Shown here piece after piece: positions 1-8,854 of a stretch of DNA of 64,000 nucleotides (its first letter is position 1; every line of letters starts with the position of its first letter). The translations under genes were made by a program, and so were the position numbers. Below the pieces are notes generated by a model, which was not told the origin of the DNA, did no database searches, and worked only from the letters and a program-made list of their open reading frames with translations. Where the stretch lies: contig CAYJJI010000003.1 of NCBI GenBank assembly GCA_964370475.1, forward strand, positions 1 through 64,000. Direction: 5' to 3'. Source of the DNA: CAYJCL01 sp964370475. GTDB lineage: Bacteria; Bacillota_I; Bacilli_A; RF39; UBA660.

Positions 1-1180
1 GCTGTAATTGTATAAGTACCATTTACGAATGTTACATCGTAATTAGTATTACTTGCTGTTCCAGTAATTGCATAAGTTCCTGCATCAGTTCCTGCTGCTT
101 TTTCAAGAGCAATTCCTGCTTTAGCTTCTGCTATTTCTGAACCAGTTGTTACATTATAAGTTAATTCTTTTAAAGAAGCTCCGAATACACTTGATTTATC
201 ATCAATTGTAACTGTTATTTCTCTTTTTGTAACTTCTAATGTATTTGTAAGTTCTACAGTTCCACTATAGTTTCCTGTTATTGTTACTGTAGCTGTTACT
301 GTTTCTTTTCCAACATTTGTTAATGCATTATTTGCTGAGTAATCTACTGCAAATCCTTCATCGTTTCCAGATACTGATAAACTATGAGATGCATTATCGA
401 ATTGATCTTTATATCCAGAAAGTGTTATTCCGAATATATCTTCTAATTCTTGTGGAGTTGTAATTTCTTTAGCTGTAATTGTATAAGTACCATTTACGAA
501 TGTTACATCGTAATTAGTATTACTTGCTGTTCCAGTAATTGCATAAGTTCCTGCATCAGTTCCTGCTGCTTTTTCAAGAGCAATTCCTGCTTTAGCTTCT
601 GCTATTTCTGAACCAGTTGTTACATTATAAGTTAATTCTTTTAAAGAAGCTCCGAATACACTTGATTTATCATCAATTGTAACTGTTATTTCTCTTTTTG
701 TAACTTCTAATGTATTTGTAAGTTCTACAGTTCCACTATAGTTTCCTGTTATTGTTACTGTAGCTGTTACTGTTTCTTTTCCAACATTTGTTAATGCATT
801 ATTTGCTGAGTAATCTACTGCAAATCCTTCATCGTTTCCATCTACTGATAAACTATGAGAAGCATTATCAAATTGTTCTTTATATTCTGGAAGTGTTATT
901 CCGAATATATCTTCTAATTCTTCTGGAGTTGTGATTTCTTTAGCTGTAATTGTGTATGTACCATTTACAAATGTTACTTCGTAATTAGTATTACTTGCAG
1001 TTCCAGTAATTGCATAAATTCCTTTGTCAGTTCCTGCTGCTTTTTCAAGTACAATTCCTGCTTCAAAACCTGCAACTTCAGTTCCAGATATTACATTGTA
1101 AGTTAATTCTTCTAAAGATGTTCCAAATACACTTGTTTTATTTTCAATTTCTACAGTAATATTTCTTTTAATTACTTCAA
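1..1180 (-). repeat. 471-bp tandem coding repeats (MBG-type modules)
   Basis: Direct repeats with starts at 1, 472 and 943. Copies 1-471 and 472-942 look identical for most of their length. They differ mainly at about 358-455 versus 829-926 (for example gatctttatatcc versus gttctttatattc). The third copy, 943 to about 1180, is partial and clearly diverged. The 157-residue period keeps the frame. Confidence 0.9.
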
Positions 1181-1937
1181 AATCAAATCTAACTTCTGCA
1201 GTGTTTCCTAAACTATCTGATGCAGTAATTACTACTTCATATATTCCAGGTACATTTGGATTTATTGCTGATGAATCAATATTAACTGATACATCACCTT
1301 CTGTTGAGTCTGTTGCTGTTGCACTAAATGTTGGCACTATATCATATACTGTCATTAAATATACATTATTTTCTGATAATGTTATTATTGGTGCTGCAGT
1401 TTCTTCCTCATCAGGTATTCCATTTTCATTTTGATCTTCAACATACACTGCTTGTACTGTTAAGTTAGCAAGTATATTTGTTGTTCCTGCACTCCATCCT
1501 ATAAAGATAAAGCCAGTTCTTGTTGGTAATGCATTTGGATAAATTGCGTTATCTCCAGCATCTACCGTTACATTTGCTAATTCAGTGTTGTCGTAATCTT
1601 CATATGTAACTGTGTAAGATTTAGTATCACACGTGAATTGAGCGGTAAATATTTCATCTTCTTGAACATTTACTAAACTTTGGTTCCAACCTGAAAATTC
1701 ATAATCACATAATGCATCTTCTGGTCTTATTGGTGTTGGTCCTGTATATTCTGCGTCTTGTCCCTCTTCTACGATGATAGTTTGCAATACAGTTCCATCA
1801 TAGTTGTTGAATTGTATTTCATATTCTTCAAGTGTTTCAGTTACTGACGTTAGTCCATCTTCTGTACCAGCGAAAGTAAACATAAATAAACCGATGAAGA
1901 TAAATAATACAACTGCTACGATTTTTCTTTTGCTCAT
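1..1937 (-). CDS. Giant repeat-containing surface protein (InlB-type, Ig-like and MBG-type repeats), 3' end off the window
   Basis: Open from an ATG at 1937 to the window edge, about 645 codons, no stop seen. A good AGGAGG-type site sits 8 bases upstream. The N-terminus MSKRK followed by a hydrophobic run to residue 24 (ending FTFAG) looks like a signal peptide. Next come two InlB/Flg_new-type modules (residues ~40-155; 'FSGWNQSL', 'FIGWSAGT'), a DUF5011-like Ig module (~160-245; 'GIYEVVITASDSLGNTAEV'), then MBG/YDG-type beta modules ('GNYSGTVELTN', 'GTYAITGTASNTNYDVTF'). From about base 1180 leftwards the modules repeat with a 471-bp (157-residue) period. Family knowledge: such proteins are adhesins or cell-surface stalks. 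The anchor would be in the missing C-terminus, so wall attachment is inferred only. Confidence 0.85.
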   Translation of the reverse strand, partial: MSKRKIVAVVLFIFIGLFMFTFAGTEDGLTSVTETLEEYEIQFNNYDGTVLQTIIVEEGQDAEYTGPTPIRPEDALCDYEFSGWNQSLVNVQEDEIFTAQFTCDTKSYTVTYEDYDNTELANVTVDAGDNAIYPNALPTRTGFIFIGWSAGTTNILANLTVQAVYVEDQNENGIPDEEETAAPIITLSENNVYLMTVYDIVPTFSATATDSTEGDVSVNIDSSAINPNVPGIYEVVITASDSLGNTAEVRFDFEVIKRNITVEIENKTSVFGTSLEELTYNVISGTEVAGFEAGIVLEKAAGTDKGIYAITGTASNTNYEVTFVNGTYTITAKEITTPEELEDIFGITLPEYKEQFDNASHSLSVDGNDEGFAVDYSANNALTNVGKETVTATVTITGNYSGTVELTNTLEVTKREITVTIDDKSSVFGASLKELTYNVTTGSEIAEAKAGIALEKAAGTDAGTYAITGTASNTNYDVTFVNGTYTITAKEITTPQELEDIFGITLSGYKDQFDNASHSLSVSGNDEGFAVDYSANNALTNVGKETVTATVTITGNYSGTVELTNTLEVTKREITVTIDDKSSVFGASLKELTYNVTTGSEIAEAKAGIALEKAAGTDAGTYAITGTASNTNYDVTFVNGTYTIT

Positions 1938-1990
1938 TGCTTTCCCTCCTATTATTTTATAATTGCAAGCATTAATTTTCCAGTTAAGCT

Positions 1991-2019
1991 ATGATAACAC
2001 ATTTATATTCTTATTTCAA
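1991..2019 (-). promoter_or_regulatory. Sigma-A-type promoter of the repeat surface protein
   Basis: Read on the minus strand: -35 TTGAAA (2014-2019), 17-bp spacer, -10 TATCAT (1991-1996), about 54 bases before the ATG at 1937. A small TTTGAC/GTCAAA hairpin lies just upstream and may separate this gene from the signal peptidase gene. Confidence 0.6.
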
Positions 2020-2079
2020 GCTATATTTGACTTTTAGAAGGGCATCGAGTCAAATAATAAAATTTTTGTTATCTTTTTG

Positions 2080-2571
2080 TTACAATAATGGCCATATTGT
2101 TAATCCACACTTACCAATAATATTCTTTTCATTTATCAGTCCAAATTCTCTACTATCATATGAATTAGTACGATTATCACCAAGTACTAAGTACATATCA
2201 TCTGGGATTACGTTATATCCTAATTCTGATAGTTTAAAGTCTGGAGTTTCTGGTAAATTTAAATTTTCATTTATTACTTCTCCATTAATGATAAGCATAT
2301 TATCTTTATATTCAACTGACTCTCCTGGTAGACCAACAATTCTTTTAATTAAGTTTCTATCTGTACTTGACGAAAATGCAATTATGTCGTTTCTCGCGGG
2401 TTCAAATATTTTATAATGAATCTTATTTAATATCATCACTGTTCCGCTATCTATGTTTGGTTCCATTGAATCTCCTAGTATTTGCGTAAAACTGACTATA
2501 TTTACTGCAATAAACATTGTAATAAAAAATACAATAAAGTATTTTATTGTATTTATAATCATATTTTTCAT
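2080..2571 (-). CDS. lepB: Signal peptidase I
   Basis: 163-residue type I signal peptidase that cleaves signal peptides of exported proteins at the outer face of the membrane. One N-terminal membrane segment (about residues 8-30) is followed by the catalytic serine in GDSMEPN (S35), the general base lysine in NLIKRIVGLPGE (K76), and the conserved C-terminal box VLGDNRTNSYDSREFG. The Ser-Lys dyad makes it the ordinary bacterial type, not the Ser-His SipW type used for TasA-like fibres. Length is near the minimum for Gram-positive enzymes. AGGAGA precedes the ATG. It follows the methyltransferase gene by 41 bases with no terminator, so the two are probably co-transcribed, and it lies beside a large secreted protein that needs such an enzyme. 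Confidence 0.95.
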   Translation of the reverse strand: MKNMIINTIKYFIVFFITMFIAVNIVSFTQILGDSMEPNIDSGTVMILNKIHYKIFEPARNDIIAFSSSTDRNLIKRIVGLPGESVEYKDNMLIINGEVINENLNLPETPDFKLSELGYNVIPDDMYLVLGDNRTNSYDSREFGLINEKNIIGKCGLTIWPLL

Positions 2572-2612
2572 AGCTCACTCTCCTAATAAGAGTTTGCCCT
2601 TTTTTTATTTTA

Positions 2613-3476
2613 TTATTCTATTTTAGTTTTTGTCCATCTTGCATATATACCACATGGAAGGATAAGACCATTTTTAGACTCAATCCCAATTTCATCACTA
2701 TCAATAAAGCCTTTATTATCTATAGTTATATTTAAAATGTTTTCTAATACTGTCATAGATAATCCAGTGGTATATGAATTAATTAAAAACAAAATTGGAT
2801 CTTCACTTAATATTTGACTACATTTAGATACTAAGTTATACAAATCGTTTTCTATATCCCATACTTCTTTGTTTGATCCTCGCCCAAATGATGGAGGATC
2901 CATAATTATCACATCATATTTATTTCCACGTCTTATTTCTCTTTCAACGAATTTAACAACGTCATCTACTATAAATCTAATTGGTTTATCCGATAAGTTA
3001 GAAGAGTTAACATTTTCTTTTGCCCAATCAGTCATTCCTTTTGATGAATCAACGTGAACTACTGATGCACCAGCACTTAAAGCAGCTACGCTTGCTCCAC
3101 CTGTGTAGGCGAATAAATTTAAAACCTTTATATGTCTTTCTTCTTTTTTGATTAAATTTTTTATTAAGTTCCAATTATATGCTTGTTCTGGAAATAAACC
3201 TGTGTGTTTGAAACCCATTAGTTTTAAATTAAAAGTAAGATCTTGATATTTCACTTGCCAGCTTTTAGGAACTCTACCATATGTAGTCCATTCTCCACCA
3301 CCAGTTTTACTTCTTGTATATTTTGCATCGATGTTTTTTTCAAAATCATCTTGAAATGTTGGCCAGATAATTTGTGGGTCTGGTCTTAATAATGTTACAT
3401 TATTCCAAACTTCTTTTTTATAGCCATTACTCATATCGATTATTTGATAATCGTTAAAATCTTTTACTAATTTCAT
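2613..3476 (-). CDS. Class I SAM-dependent methyltransferase (RlmI/COG1092-like)
   Basis: 287 residues. The SAM-binding motif I is NLFAYTGGASVAAL (about residues 120-133), the acidic loop is VVHVDSSKG, and the catalytic-type motif is IMDPPSFGRG (about 192-201). This fits the RlmI/RlmK-related 23S rRNA methyltransferase group (Methyltrans_SAM), whose NPPY/DPPS motif binds the target base. The N-terminal PUA domain of RlmI is absent, so this is a catalytic-domain-only variant. The RNA target is inferred and cannot be read from the sequence. Its start lies 1 base after the HAD-like gene, which implies co-transcription. Confidence 0.8.
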   Translation of the reverse strand: MKLVKDFNDYQIIDMSNGYKKEVWNNVTLLRPDPQIIWPTFQDDFEKNIDAKYTRSKTGGGEWTTYGRVPKSWQVKYQDLTFNLKLMGFKHTGLFPEQAYNWNLIKNLIKKEERHIKVLNLFAYTGGASVAALSAGASVVHVDSSKGMTDWAKENVNSSNLSDKPIRFIVDDVVKFVEREIRRGNKYDVIIMDPPSFGRGSNKEVWDIENDLYNLVSKCSQILSEDPILFLINSYTTGLSMTVLENILNITIDNKGFIDSDEIGIESKNGLILPCGIYARWTKTKIE

Positions 3477-3477
3477 T

Positions 3478-4281
3478 TTACTCTCCTAATTCAAATATTT
3501 TATTTAATATAAATCCAACTCCATCTTCGTTGTTAGATTTTGTAGTTATGTTTGCACTTTCCTTTAATAAAGATGTTGCATTATCCATTGCAATTGATAA
3601 ATCTACGGATTCAAACATGGACAAATCGTTATATGTGTAACCGATTCCCACAGCATCTTCTTTATCTAGCTTTAAATGTTCTAATAACTCGTTTATACCT
3701 TTACCTTTACTTACTCCTACATTTATATAATTATGGCGGTATGTATGGTTTTGAAGGGGTTTTCTTTCTCTTAAGTTAATTGATGAATCGTTATTATAAA
3801 TATCAAAATGTTTAGTATTAAATAATTCTGGAAGAGATATCATTCTATTGTAGTTTTTACTTAATACAGTTATCTGATGGATTTTTAATTCCTTATCTTT
3901 AATTAGTGATAAAGTTTTGTTATCTTCAGTTATTTGATTACAATATCTTTTGTTTTCTGTATCTATGTATATTTTTAAATCATTTTTAGTTGCGTATTCT
4001 AGAATTGATTTTACAGTTTTGTTATCCATGGTATTTTCATATATTATATTGTCTTCTATGTAGTCGTATACTACAGCTCCATTCGAACTTATTACATAAG
4101 GTTTTATATTTAATTGTTTGGCAAATTCAATCACTTCATTTAAATGCTTGCTACTAGTTAATACTATATCAACGTTGTGCTTTTTAAGTTTCGTAATTAT
4201 TTTTTTGTTGTATGTACTAATATGTTGATCATTATCTAGTAAAGTATTATCTAATGATATAAATATTATTTTGTATTTCAT
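3478..4281 (-). CDS. HAD-superfamily Cof-type hydrolase-like protein, probably inactive
   Basis: 267 residues with the overall layout of a Cof/YidA-type HAD sugar phosphatase: N-terminal Rossmann strand, motif II VLTSSKH, a cap region in the middle, motif III lysine in GVSKGKGINELLEHL, and motif IV. Two key catalytic positions are changed. Motif I, normally DxDGT, reads ISLDNT, so the nucleophile aspartate is Ser9. The motif IV GDxxND reads GYTYND, so its first aspartate is Tyr. Asp11 and the last Asp remain. Family knowledge says loss of the nucleophile abolishes phosphohydrolysis, so I infer a pseudoenzyme or altered chemistry. The frame is otherwise intact, so this is not decay by frameshift. 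Confidence 0.8.
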   Translation of the reverse strand: MKYKIIFISLDNTLLDNDQHISTYNKKIITKLKKHNVDIVLTSSKHLNEVIEFAKQLNIKPYVISSNGAVVYDYIEDNIIYENTMDNKTVKSILEYATKNDLKIYIDTENKRYCNQITEDNKTLSLIKDKELKIHQITVLSKNYNRMISLPELFNTKHFDIYNNDSSINLRERKPLQNHTYRHNYINVGVSKGKGINELLEHLKLDKEDAVGIGYTYNDLSMFESVDLSIAMDNATSLLKESANITTKSNNEDGVGFILNKIFELGE

Positions 4282-4311
4282 ATTATCACTTCTTACTACT
4301 ATTATTATACC

Positions 4312-4353
4312 AAAAAAAGACCCACTCTTATATTTTTTATAAGAGATGGTGTC
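4312..4353 (-). terminator. Rho-independent terminator after the 129-residue hypothetical gene
   Basis: On the minus strand GAC-ACC-CTCTTATA pairs with TATAAGAG-GGGTC around an A-rich loop, followed by seven T. It is the strongest terminator in this part of the window. Confidence 0.85.
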
Positions 4354-4361
4354 AAGTAATT

Positions 4362-4751
4362 TTATAGTATTATTTGTTCTTCATCACTTGGATAGTTTTT
4401 AAAATATACACATTTTAAATTAACCAGTTCAAATATAATTGAGTCAAAATTAACTTGCATAAATTTTGTTGAATACTTTTCTCTATCTAGTAGTGGCTTC
4501 GTTCTTTTATCTTTTAACATCAAAATCGTTTCGTCAATCTTTTCTTCCATAAGATAATCTTCTTCATTTACCACTAATTCGTCCATGTTACTCATAAAAT
4601 CCATAACTATGATGTATTTTTCATACTGTTTCATTTGTTCTTCAAATGTTGTTGCATTATTTGTATAAATCATCTCAGTTAGCTTTGGCTTACTAATAAA
4701 ATTCCAATAATCTTCTAGACTTATGTCATCTAATATGTTTGCATTTTCCAT
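4362..4751 (-). CDS. Hypothetical acidic protein
   Basis: 129 residues, acidic, with no signal peptide or membrane segment. I do not recognise a family. It looks mostly alpha-helical, with a conserved-looking aromatic start (LEDYWNFISKPKL) and a Glu/Asp-rich middle (DELVVNEEDYLMEEKIDE). It is a single transcription unit, with a strong terminator 9 bases downstream and a separate ABC operon upstream. Translation is supported by an AGAGGAAG site just before the ATG. Confidence 0.6.
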   Translation of the reverse strand: MENANILDDISLEDYWNFISKPKLTEMIYTNNATTFEEQMKQYEKYIIVMDFMSNMDELVVNEEDYLMEEKIDETILMLKDKRTKPLLDREKYSTKFMQVNFDSIIFELVNLKCVYFKNYPSDEEQIIL

Positions 4752-4811
4752 AACTTCCTCTTCTAGGTATACTTTATTATAATACTTTATTTTTTGTTGT
4801 CAATAAGTTAA

Positions 4812-4835
4812 TTAAAAAAGTAGAATAAGTCTACT
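4812..4835 (-). terminator. Terminator of the ABC exporter operon
   Basis: Minus strand AGTAGA/TCTACT hairpin with a 5-base loop followed by six T, just after the stop of the 597-residue ABC gene. Confidence 0.75.
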
Positions 4836-4840
4836 ATATT

Positions 4841-6634
4841 TTATATATCGAATTGGCTACTATATAATTCGTTATAAAATCCTTTTTTTGTTAATAGTTC
4901 TTTATGTGTTCCTTGTTCTATTATGTTACCGTTATCTAGAACAAAAATTTTATCTGCATTTCTAACTGTGGACAATCGATGGGCTATTATAAACGATGTT
5001 CTTCCTTTAGTTAAGTGGTCCATAGATTGTTGAATCATTTTTTCTGTTTTTGTATCAATATTGCTTGTAGCTTCATCTAAAATAAGAATTTCAGGATTTG
5101 CTACCATTGCTCTTATGATAGTTATTAGTTGTTTTTGTCCTGATGATATATTTGACGATTCTTCATTAATGATAGTTTCATATCCAGATGGTAGTGTTTT
5201 AATAAAATTGTCTAATCCCATTGATTTTACTACATTAGTTATCTCTTCATCGCTGTATGATAAATTTCCATATCTTAAGTTGTCCATGATAGATGCATTA
5301 AATAACCAGGTATCTTGTAAAACCATTTTGAACATATTTCTTAAATCTCTTTTTTTCATTTCTTTTATATTTATACCATCTATTAAAATTGATCCATTTT
5401 CAATATCGTAATATCTCATCAATAGCTTCACTATTGTTGTCTTTCCTGCTCCAGTAGGTCCAACTATGGCAATTTTTTGACCACTTTTTATTTTAGCTGA
5501 GAATTTTTTTATTACTTGTTGTTCTTCATTATATCTGAAATTTACATTCTTAAATTCAATATTACCTTTTATCCTTTTTATTTTTTTAGGATTAATTATA
5601 TCTTTTTGTTCTTCTTCTGTTTCTAAGAATGTAAATATTCTTTCACTTGCCGCTAACATTGATTGAATCATATTGGATACTTGTGCTAGTTGTCCAATAG
5701 GTTGACTAAAGTTTTTAGAATATTGGATTAAAGATTGGATTTCTCCTACTGAAATTATACCTTTTCCTGCGAATATAGCACCTATTATTGCTACAATTAC
5801 ATATGATATATTACCAATAAAGTTAATTGTTGGTTGTAGTATTCCGCTAATGAATTGGCTTTTCCATCCTGATTCATATAATTCATCATTGCTTTTATCA
5901 AAATCTTTTAATAGTTTATTTTGTGCATTAAATGTTTTTACAATTAGATGATTTGGGTATATTTCTTCTACTTTGCCATTTATATTAGCTAAGTGATTTT
6001 GTTGGTTTTTGAAGTGTATTTGTGATTTTTTGATTACTCTAGATACTATATACATTGATAATGGTAGGATTATTAAAGCAACTATTGTTATAGTTACATT
6101 TATACTAAGCATCATTATTAATATTCCTACTAATGATGTGATACTTGTTATTAACTGAGTCATACTTTGATTTAATCCTACTGAAAGAGTATCTACATCA
6201 TTGACTATTGTTGATTGTGTTTCTCCGTGGTTATTAGTGTCAAAATAATTTAACGGGATGTTGTTTATTTTTATTGATATGTCTTTTCTCATTTGATATG
6301 TAACTTTTTGAGATATTCCTGACATTAGAAATCCTTGAACAAATGATAAAATCATACTTGCCATATATAAACCTAGTAGTAGAAAAATAATATTTAGTAT
6401 CGCTTCGAAATTTATAGATCCGTTATTAGTTAATTTTTCCATATAACCTTCGAATAGTAAAGTTGTTGCATTACCTAGTATTTTAGGTCCAAGTATAGAA
6501 AATATAGAACTTCCTATAGCAAATATTATTATAATTATTAATGTTATTTTGTATTTTTTCATTCTATTTAATAATTTAATAATTGTACCTTTAATATCTT
6601 TAATTGTTTCGTTATTATTATATTTATTAAACAT
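4841..6634 (-). CDS. ABC exporter half-transporter, catalytic subunit of a heterodimer
   Basis: 597 residues: six membrane segments (about 28-330) fused to a nucleotide-binding domain. Visible motifs are Walker A GPTGAGKT (about residue 390), Walker B with catalytic Glu LILDEATSN, and switch histidine IIAHRLST. The signature is ISSGQKQ instead of LSGGQ. In heterodimeric type IV exporters (TM287/288, BmrCD, LmrCD) one composite site is degenerate. Here the altered signature would face the degenerate Walker B of the partner encoded just upstream, as expected. It overlaps the partner by 8 bases (ATGTTTAA). Likely role: drug or lipid export; substrate unknown. Confidence 0.92.
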   Translation of the reverse strand: MFNKYNNNETIKDIKGTIIKLLNRMKKYKITLIIIIIFAIGSSIFSILGPKILGNATTLLFEGYMEKLTNNGSINFEAILNIIFLLLGLYMASMILSFVQGFLMSGISQKVTYQMRKDISIKINNIPLNYFDTNNHGETQSTIVNDVDTLSVGLNQSMTQLITSITSLVGILIMMLSINVTITIVALIILPLSMYIVSRVIKKSQIHFKNQQNHLANINGKVEEIYPNHLIVKTFNAQNKLLKDFDKSNDELYESGWKSQFISGILQPTINFIGNISYVIVAIIGAIFAGKGIISVGEIQSLIQYSKNFSQPIGQLAQVSNMIQSMLAASERIFTFLETEEEQKDIINPKKIKRIKGNIEFKNVNFRYNEEQQVIKKFSAKIKSGQKIAIVGPTGAGKTTIVKLLMRYYDIENGSILIDGINIKEMKKRDLRNMFKMVLQDTWLFNASIMDNLRYGNLSYSDEEITNVVKSMGLDNFIKTLPSGYETIINEESSNISSGQKQLITIIRAMVANPEILILDEATSNIDTKTEKMIQQSMDHLTKGRTSFIIAHRLSTVRNADKIFVLDNGNIIEQGTHKELLTKKGFYNELYSSQFDI

Positions 6635-8795
6635 ATAGCTCCTCCTTGCTTAATTGAGAAGTTGCTAATTCTTTATAGATATCACATGTTTTTAATAATT
6701 CTTTATGTTTACCTATTCCAACTATCTTGCCCTCATCTATAACTAATATTTGATCGGCATTTTTTATAGTACTTATTCTTTGTGCTACAATAATAATTGT
6801 TGCTGATGTTGCTATTTTTGATAGTTCTTTTCTTAGTTTTATATCAGTCTTGTAATCTAGTGCCGCAAATGAGTCATCGAACAAATATATTTTAGGATTT
6901 TTAACTATTGCTCTCGCAATTGATAATCTTTGTTTTTGACCACCAGAAAAATTTATGCCTGCTTGTGAAACAATACTGTCGTATTTTTTTTCTTTATCTT
7001 GAATGAAATTATCTGCTTGTGCTATTTCTGCTGAGGTTTCAATTTTCTTTTTATCTGTTCTTTTTAATCCTAATCCTATGTTTGAATTAATTGTTCCTGA
7101 AAATAGTTGGTTTTTTTGTGGAACATATCCTATGTTATCTCGTAAAGTTTCGACATCTATATCTTTTATATCGTTATTATCAATTGTAATTTTACCAGAT
7201 GTTGGGTCATATAATCTCGGAATTAAATTTAGGATTGTTGACTTTCCTGATCCAGTACTCCCTATTATTGCTGTTGTAGTTCCAGGGCATGCTTCGAAGT
7301 TTAGGTTATCAATTACCAATTCATCTGAATTTGGATATTTAAATGTTATATTTTCAAATTTTATTAAACCTTTCATATTTTTAGGATATATTGGGTTTTC
7401 TGAATTTTTAATACTTGTATCTGTTTTAAGTACTTCATTTATTCTTTTTAATGATACTATTGCTCTTGGCATCATTACTGATATCATACTAAACATTAAG
7501 AAAGACATAATTATTTGCATTGAATATGTAATTGTTGCTAATATATCACCTATTTGCATTGTACCATTGTCGATGTATCTTGCACCTGCCCAAACTATTA
7601 ATATTGCTACACCATTCATTATAAACATCATTAAAGGGAACATAGCACTCATTATTCGATCAATAAATCTAGTAGTTTTGGTTAAATCTTCATTAGCTTT
7701 ATCAAATTTCATTTCTTCATGCTTTTCAGTACCGAAAGCTCTTATGACAGGAATTCCTGTTAATATTTCTCTAGTAATTAAATTTAATTTATCTATTTTA
7801 GTTTGAACACTTTTAAATTTTGGCATAGCTAATGTGAACAAAGATACTAATACTATAAGGACAGCAATAATTGATAATATAATTATCCAATTCATTTGAT
7901 TATCGCTTACTTTTAAGTAAGCACCAATACCTAGTATTGGTGCATAGAATATTAATCTGATTGCTATTACTATAAAAGTTTGTACTTGTTGAATGTCATT
8001 CGTTGATCTAGTAATTAGAGAAGAAGTTGTTAATCTTTCGTATTCACTACTTGAATATTCTATTGTTTTTTCGACTATTTTTCTTCTGAATTCTTTACAT
8101 ACTAATGCTGCTGTTTTAGCTGCTAAGTAGACTACTGTTATTGTTAAAATCATAGCGGTACATGCTAATAGAACCATCACTAAACCTTTAGATATTATAT
8201 AATCCATTTGTATTTCATTTATATTTAAGTTTGCATTTTGATAATAAATCTCTACCGCTCTTATTAGTGCTGTTTCTTTTATATCTGTTGGTAATTGTTT
8301 ATTTATTTCTGTTTCATAAATTTTCAATGTTTCTTCTTTAGTTATATTATCTAGTGTATCTAAATACATAAATGTTTCTTGACCTTGTATTTGAGTAATA
8401 CTTGTTGTAAAACCTAAGTATAATGTATTTATTTTATTAAAAATTTTTGTTAAGTCATCTGTTTCGTTATATATATATACTTCTTCGTCTACTTCATACT
8501 TTTTTATTATTTTATTTATTTCTTTTTCTTCGAAATTATTTATATTTAGTTTTTGATAGTTTTTTGTAATGAGATATTTTTCTTCTTCGTTTAATAGTAT
8601 TTGTATTTTTAAATAATCACCATCACTTAATACTATTGGAACTGTGTTTTCTATTCCTTTATTAGCAATACCTGTATTTATTATATTTGCTGTGTATTCT
8701 GGCAATTTTAAATCACAAGTTGCTTGAAGAACTAGTAAACAAATTATTATAATAATTATAGGTGTTTTTTTAGCAAATATACGTAATACTTTCAT
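6627..8795 (-). CDS. ABC exporter half-transporter with degenerate ATP site and large extracellular insert
   Basis: 722 residues, about 125 longer than its partner. The extra length lies between the first and second membrane segments (about residues 30-205), predicted extracytoplasmic and rich in Lys, Glu and Asn. The nucleotide domain has Walker A GSTGSGKST and a canonical signature FSGGQKQRLSIAR. Walker B ends IYLFDDSF, so Asp replaces the catalytic Glu, and the switch histidine is Gln (VAQRIST). These are the changes known for the non-hydrolysing site of heterodimeric exporters, so this is the regulatory subunit. The substrate is unknown; the insert may bind it or an outer partner. Confidence 0.92.
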   Translation of the reverse strand: MKVLRIFAKKTPIIIIIICLLVLQATCDLKLPEYTANIINTGIANKGIENTVPIVLSDGDYLKIQILLNEEEKYLITKNYQKLNINNFEEKEINKIIKKYEVDEEVYIYNETDDLTKIFNKINTLYLGFTTSITQIQGQETFMYLDTLDNITKEETLKIYETEINKQLPTDIKETALIRAVEIYYQNANLNINEIQMDYIISKGLVMVLLACTAMILTITVVYLAAKTAALVCKEFRRKIVEKTIEYSSSEYERLTTSSLITRSTNDIQQVQTFIVIAIRLIFYAPILGIGAYLKVSDNQMNWIIILSIIAVLIVLVSLFTLAMPKFKSVQTKIDKLNLITREILTGIPVIRAFGTEKHEEMKFDKANEDLTKTTRFIDRIMSAMFPLMMFIMNGVAILIVWAGARYIDNGTMQIGDILATITYSMQIIMSFLMFSMISVMMPRAIVSLKRINEVLKTDTSIKNSENPIYPKNMKGLIKFENITFKYPNSDELVIDNLNFEACPGTTTAIIGSTGSGKSTILNLIPRLYDPTSGKITIDNNDIKDIDVETLRDNIGYVPQKNQLFSGTINSNIGLGLKRTDKKKIETSAEIAQADNFIQDKEKKYDSIVSQAGINFSGGQKQRLSIARAIVKNPKIYLFDDSFAALDYKTDIKLRKELSKIATSATIIIVAQRISTIKNADQILVIDEGKIVGIGKHKELLKTCDIYKELATSQLSKEELYV

Positions 8796-8816
8796 GGTAT
8801 CTCCTTTGTAAAAATA

Positions 8817-8845
8817 ATTATATCACATAGATATTTTTTTTAAAA
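8817..8845 (-). promoter_or_regulatory. Candidate promoter of the ABC exporter operon
   Basis: Minus strand -10 TATAAT (8817-8822) with a 17-bp spacer to a poor -35 TTTTAA (8840-8845). The start codon is at 8795, preceded by AAAGGAG. Confidence 0.45.
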
Positions 8846-8854
8846 TGTTTAGTA

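Noticed and set aside
1..942. Possible CRISPR-like direct repeats
   Set aside because: The repeats are 471 bp, in frame, contiguous and without spacers; they encode protein modules.
1991..2416. Plus-strand frame of 141 codons opposite signal peptidase I
   Set aside because: Antisense shadow of a gene with full catalytic motifs; no ribosome-binding site and no recognisable protein.
2080..2571. SipW-type signal peptidase paired with TasA-like AWF proteins
   Set aside because: The enzyme has a Ser-Lys dyad (K76), not the Ser-His of SipW, and is far from the AWF genes.
3478..4281. Active Cof-type sugar phosphatase
   Set aside because: The nucleophile Asp and the first motif IV Asp are both replaced.
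7003..7806. Plus-strand frame of 267 codons inside the ABC transporter gene
   Set aside because: It mirrors a well-supported ABC subunit and has no independent start signals.
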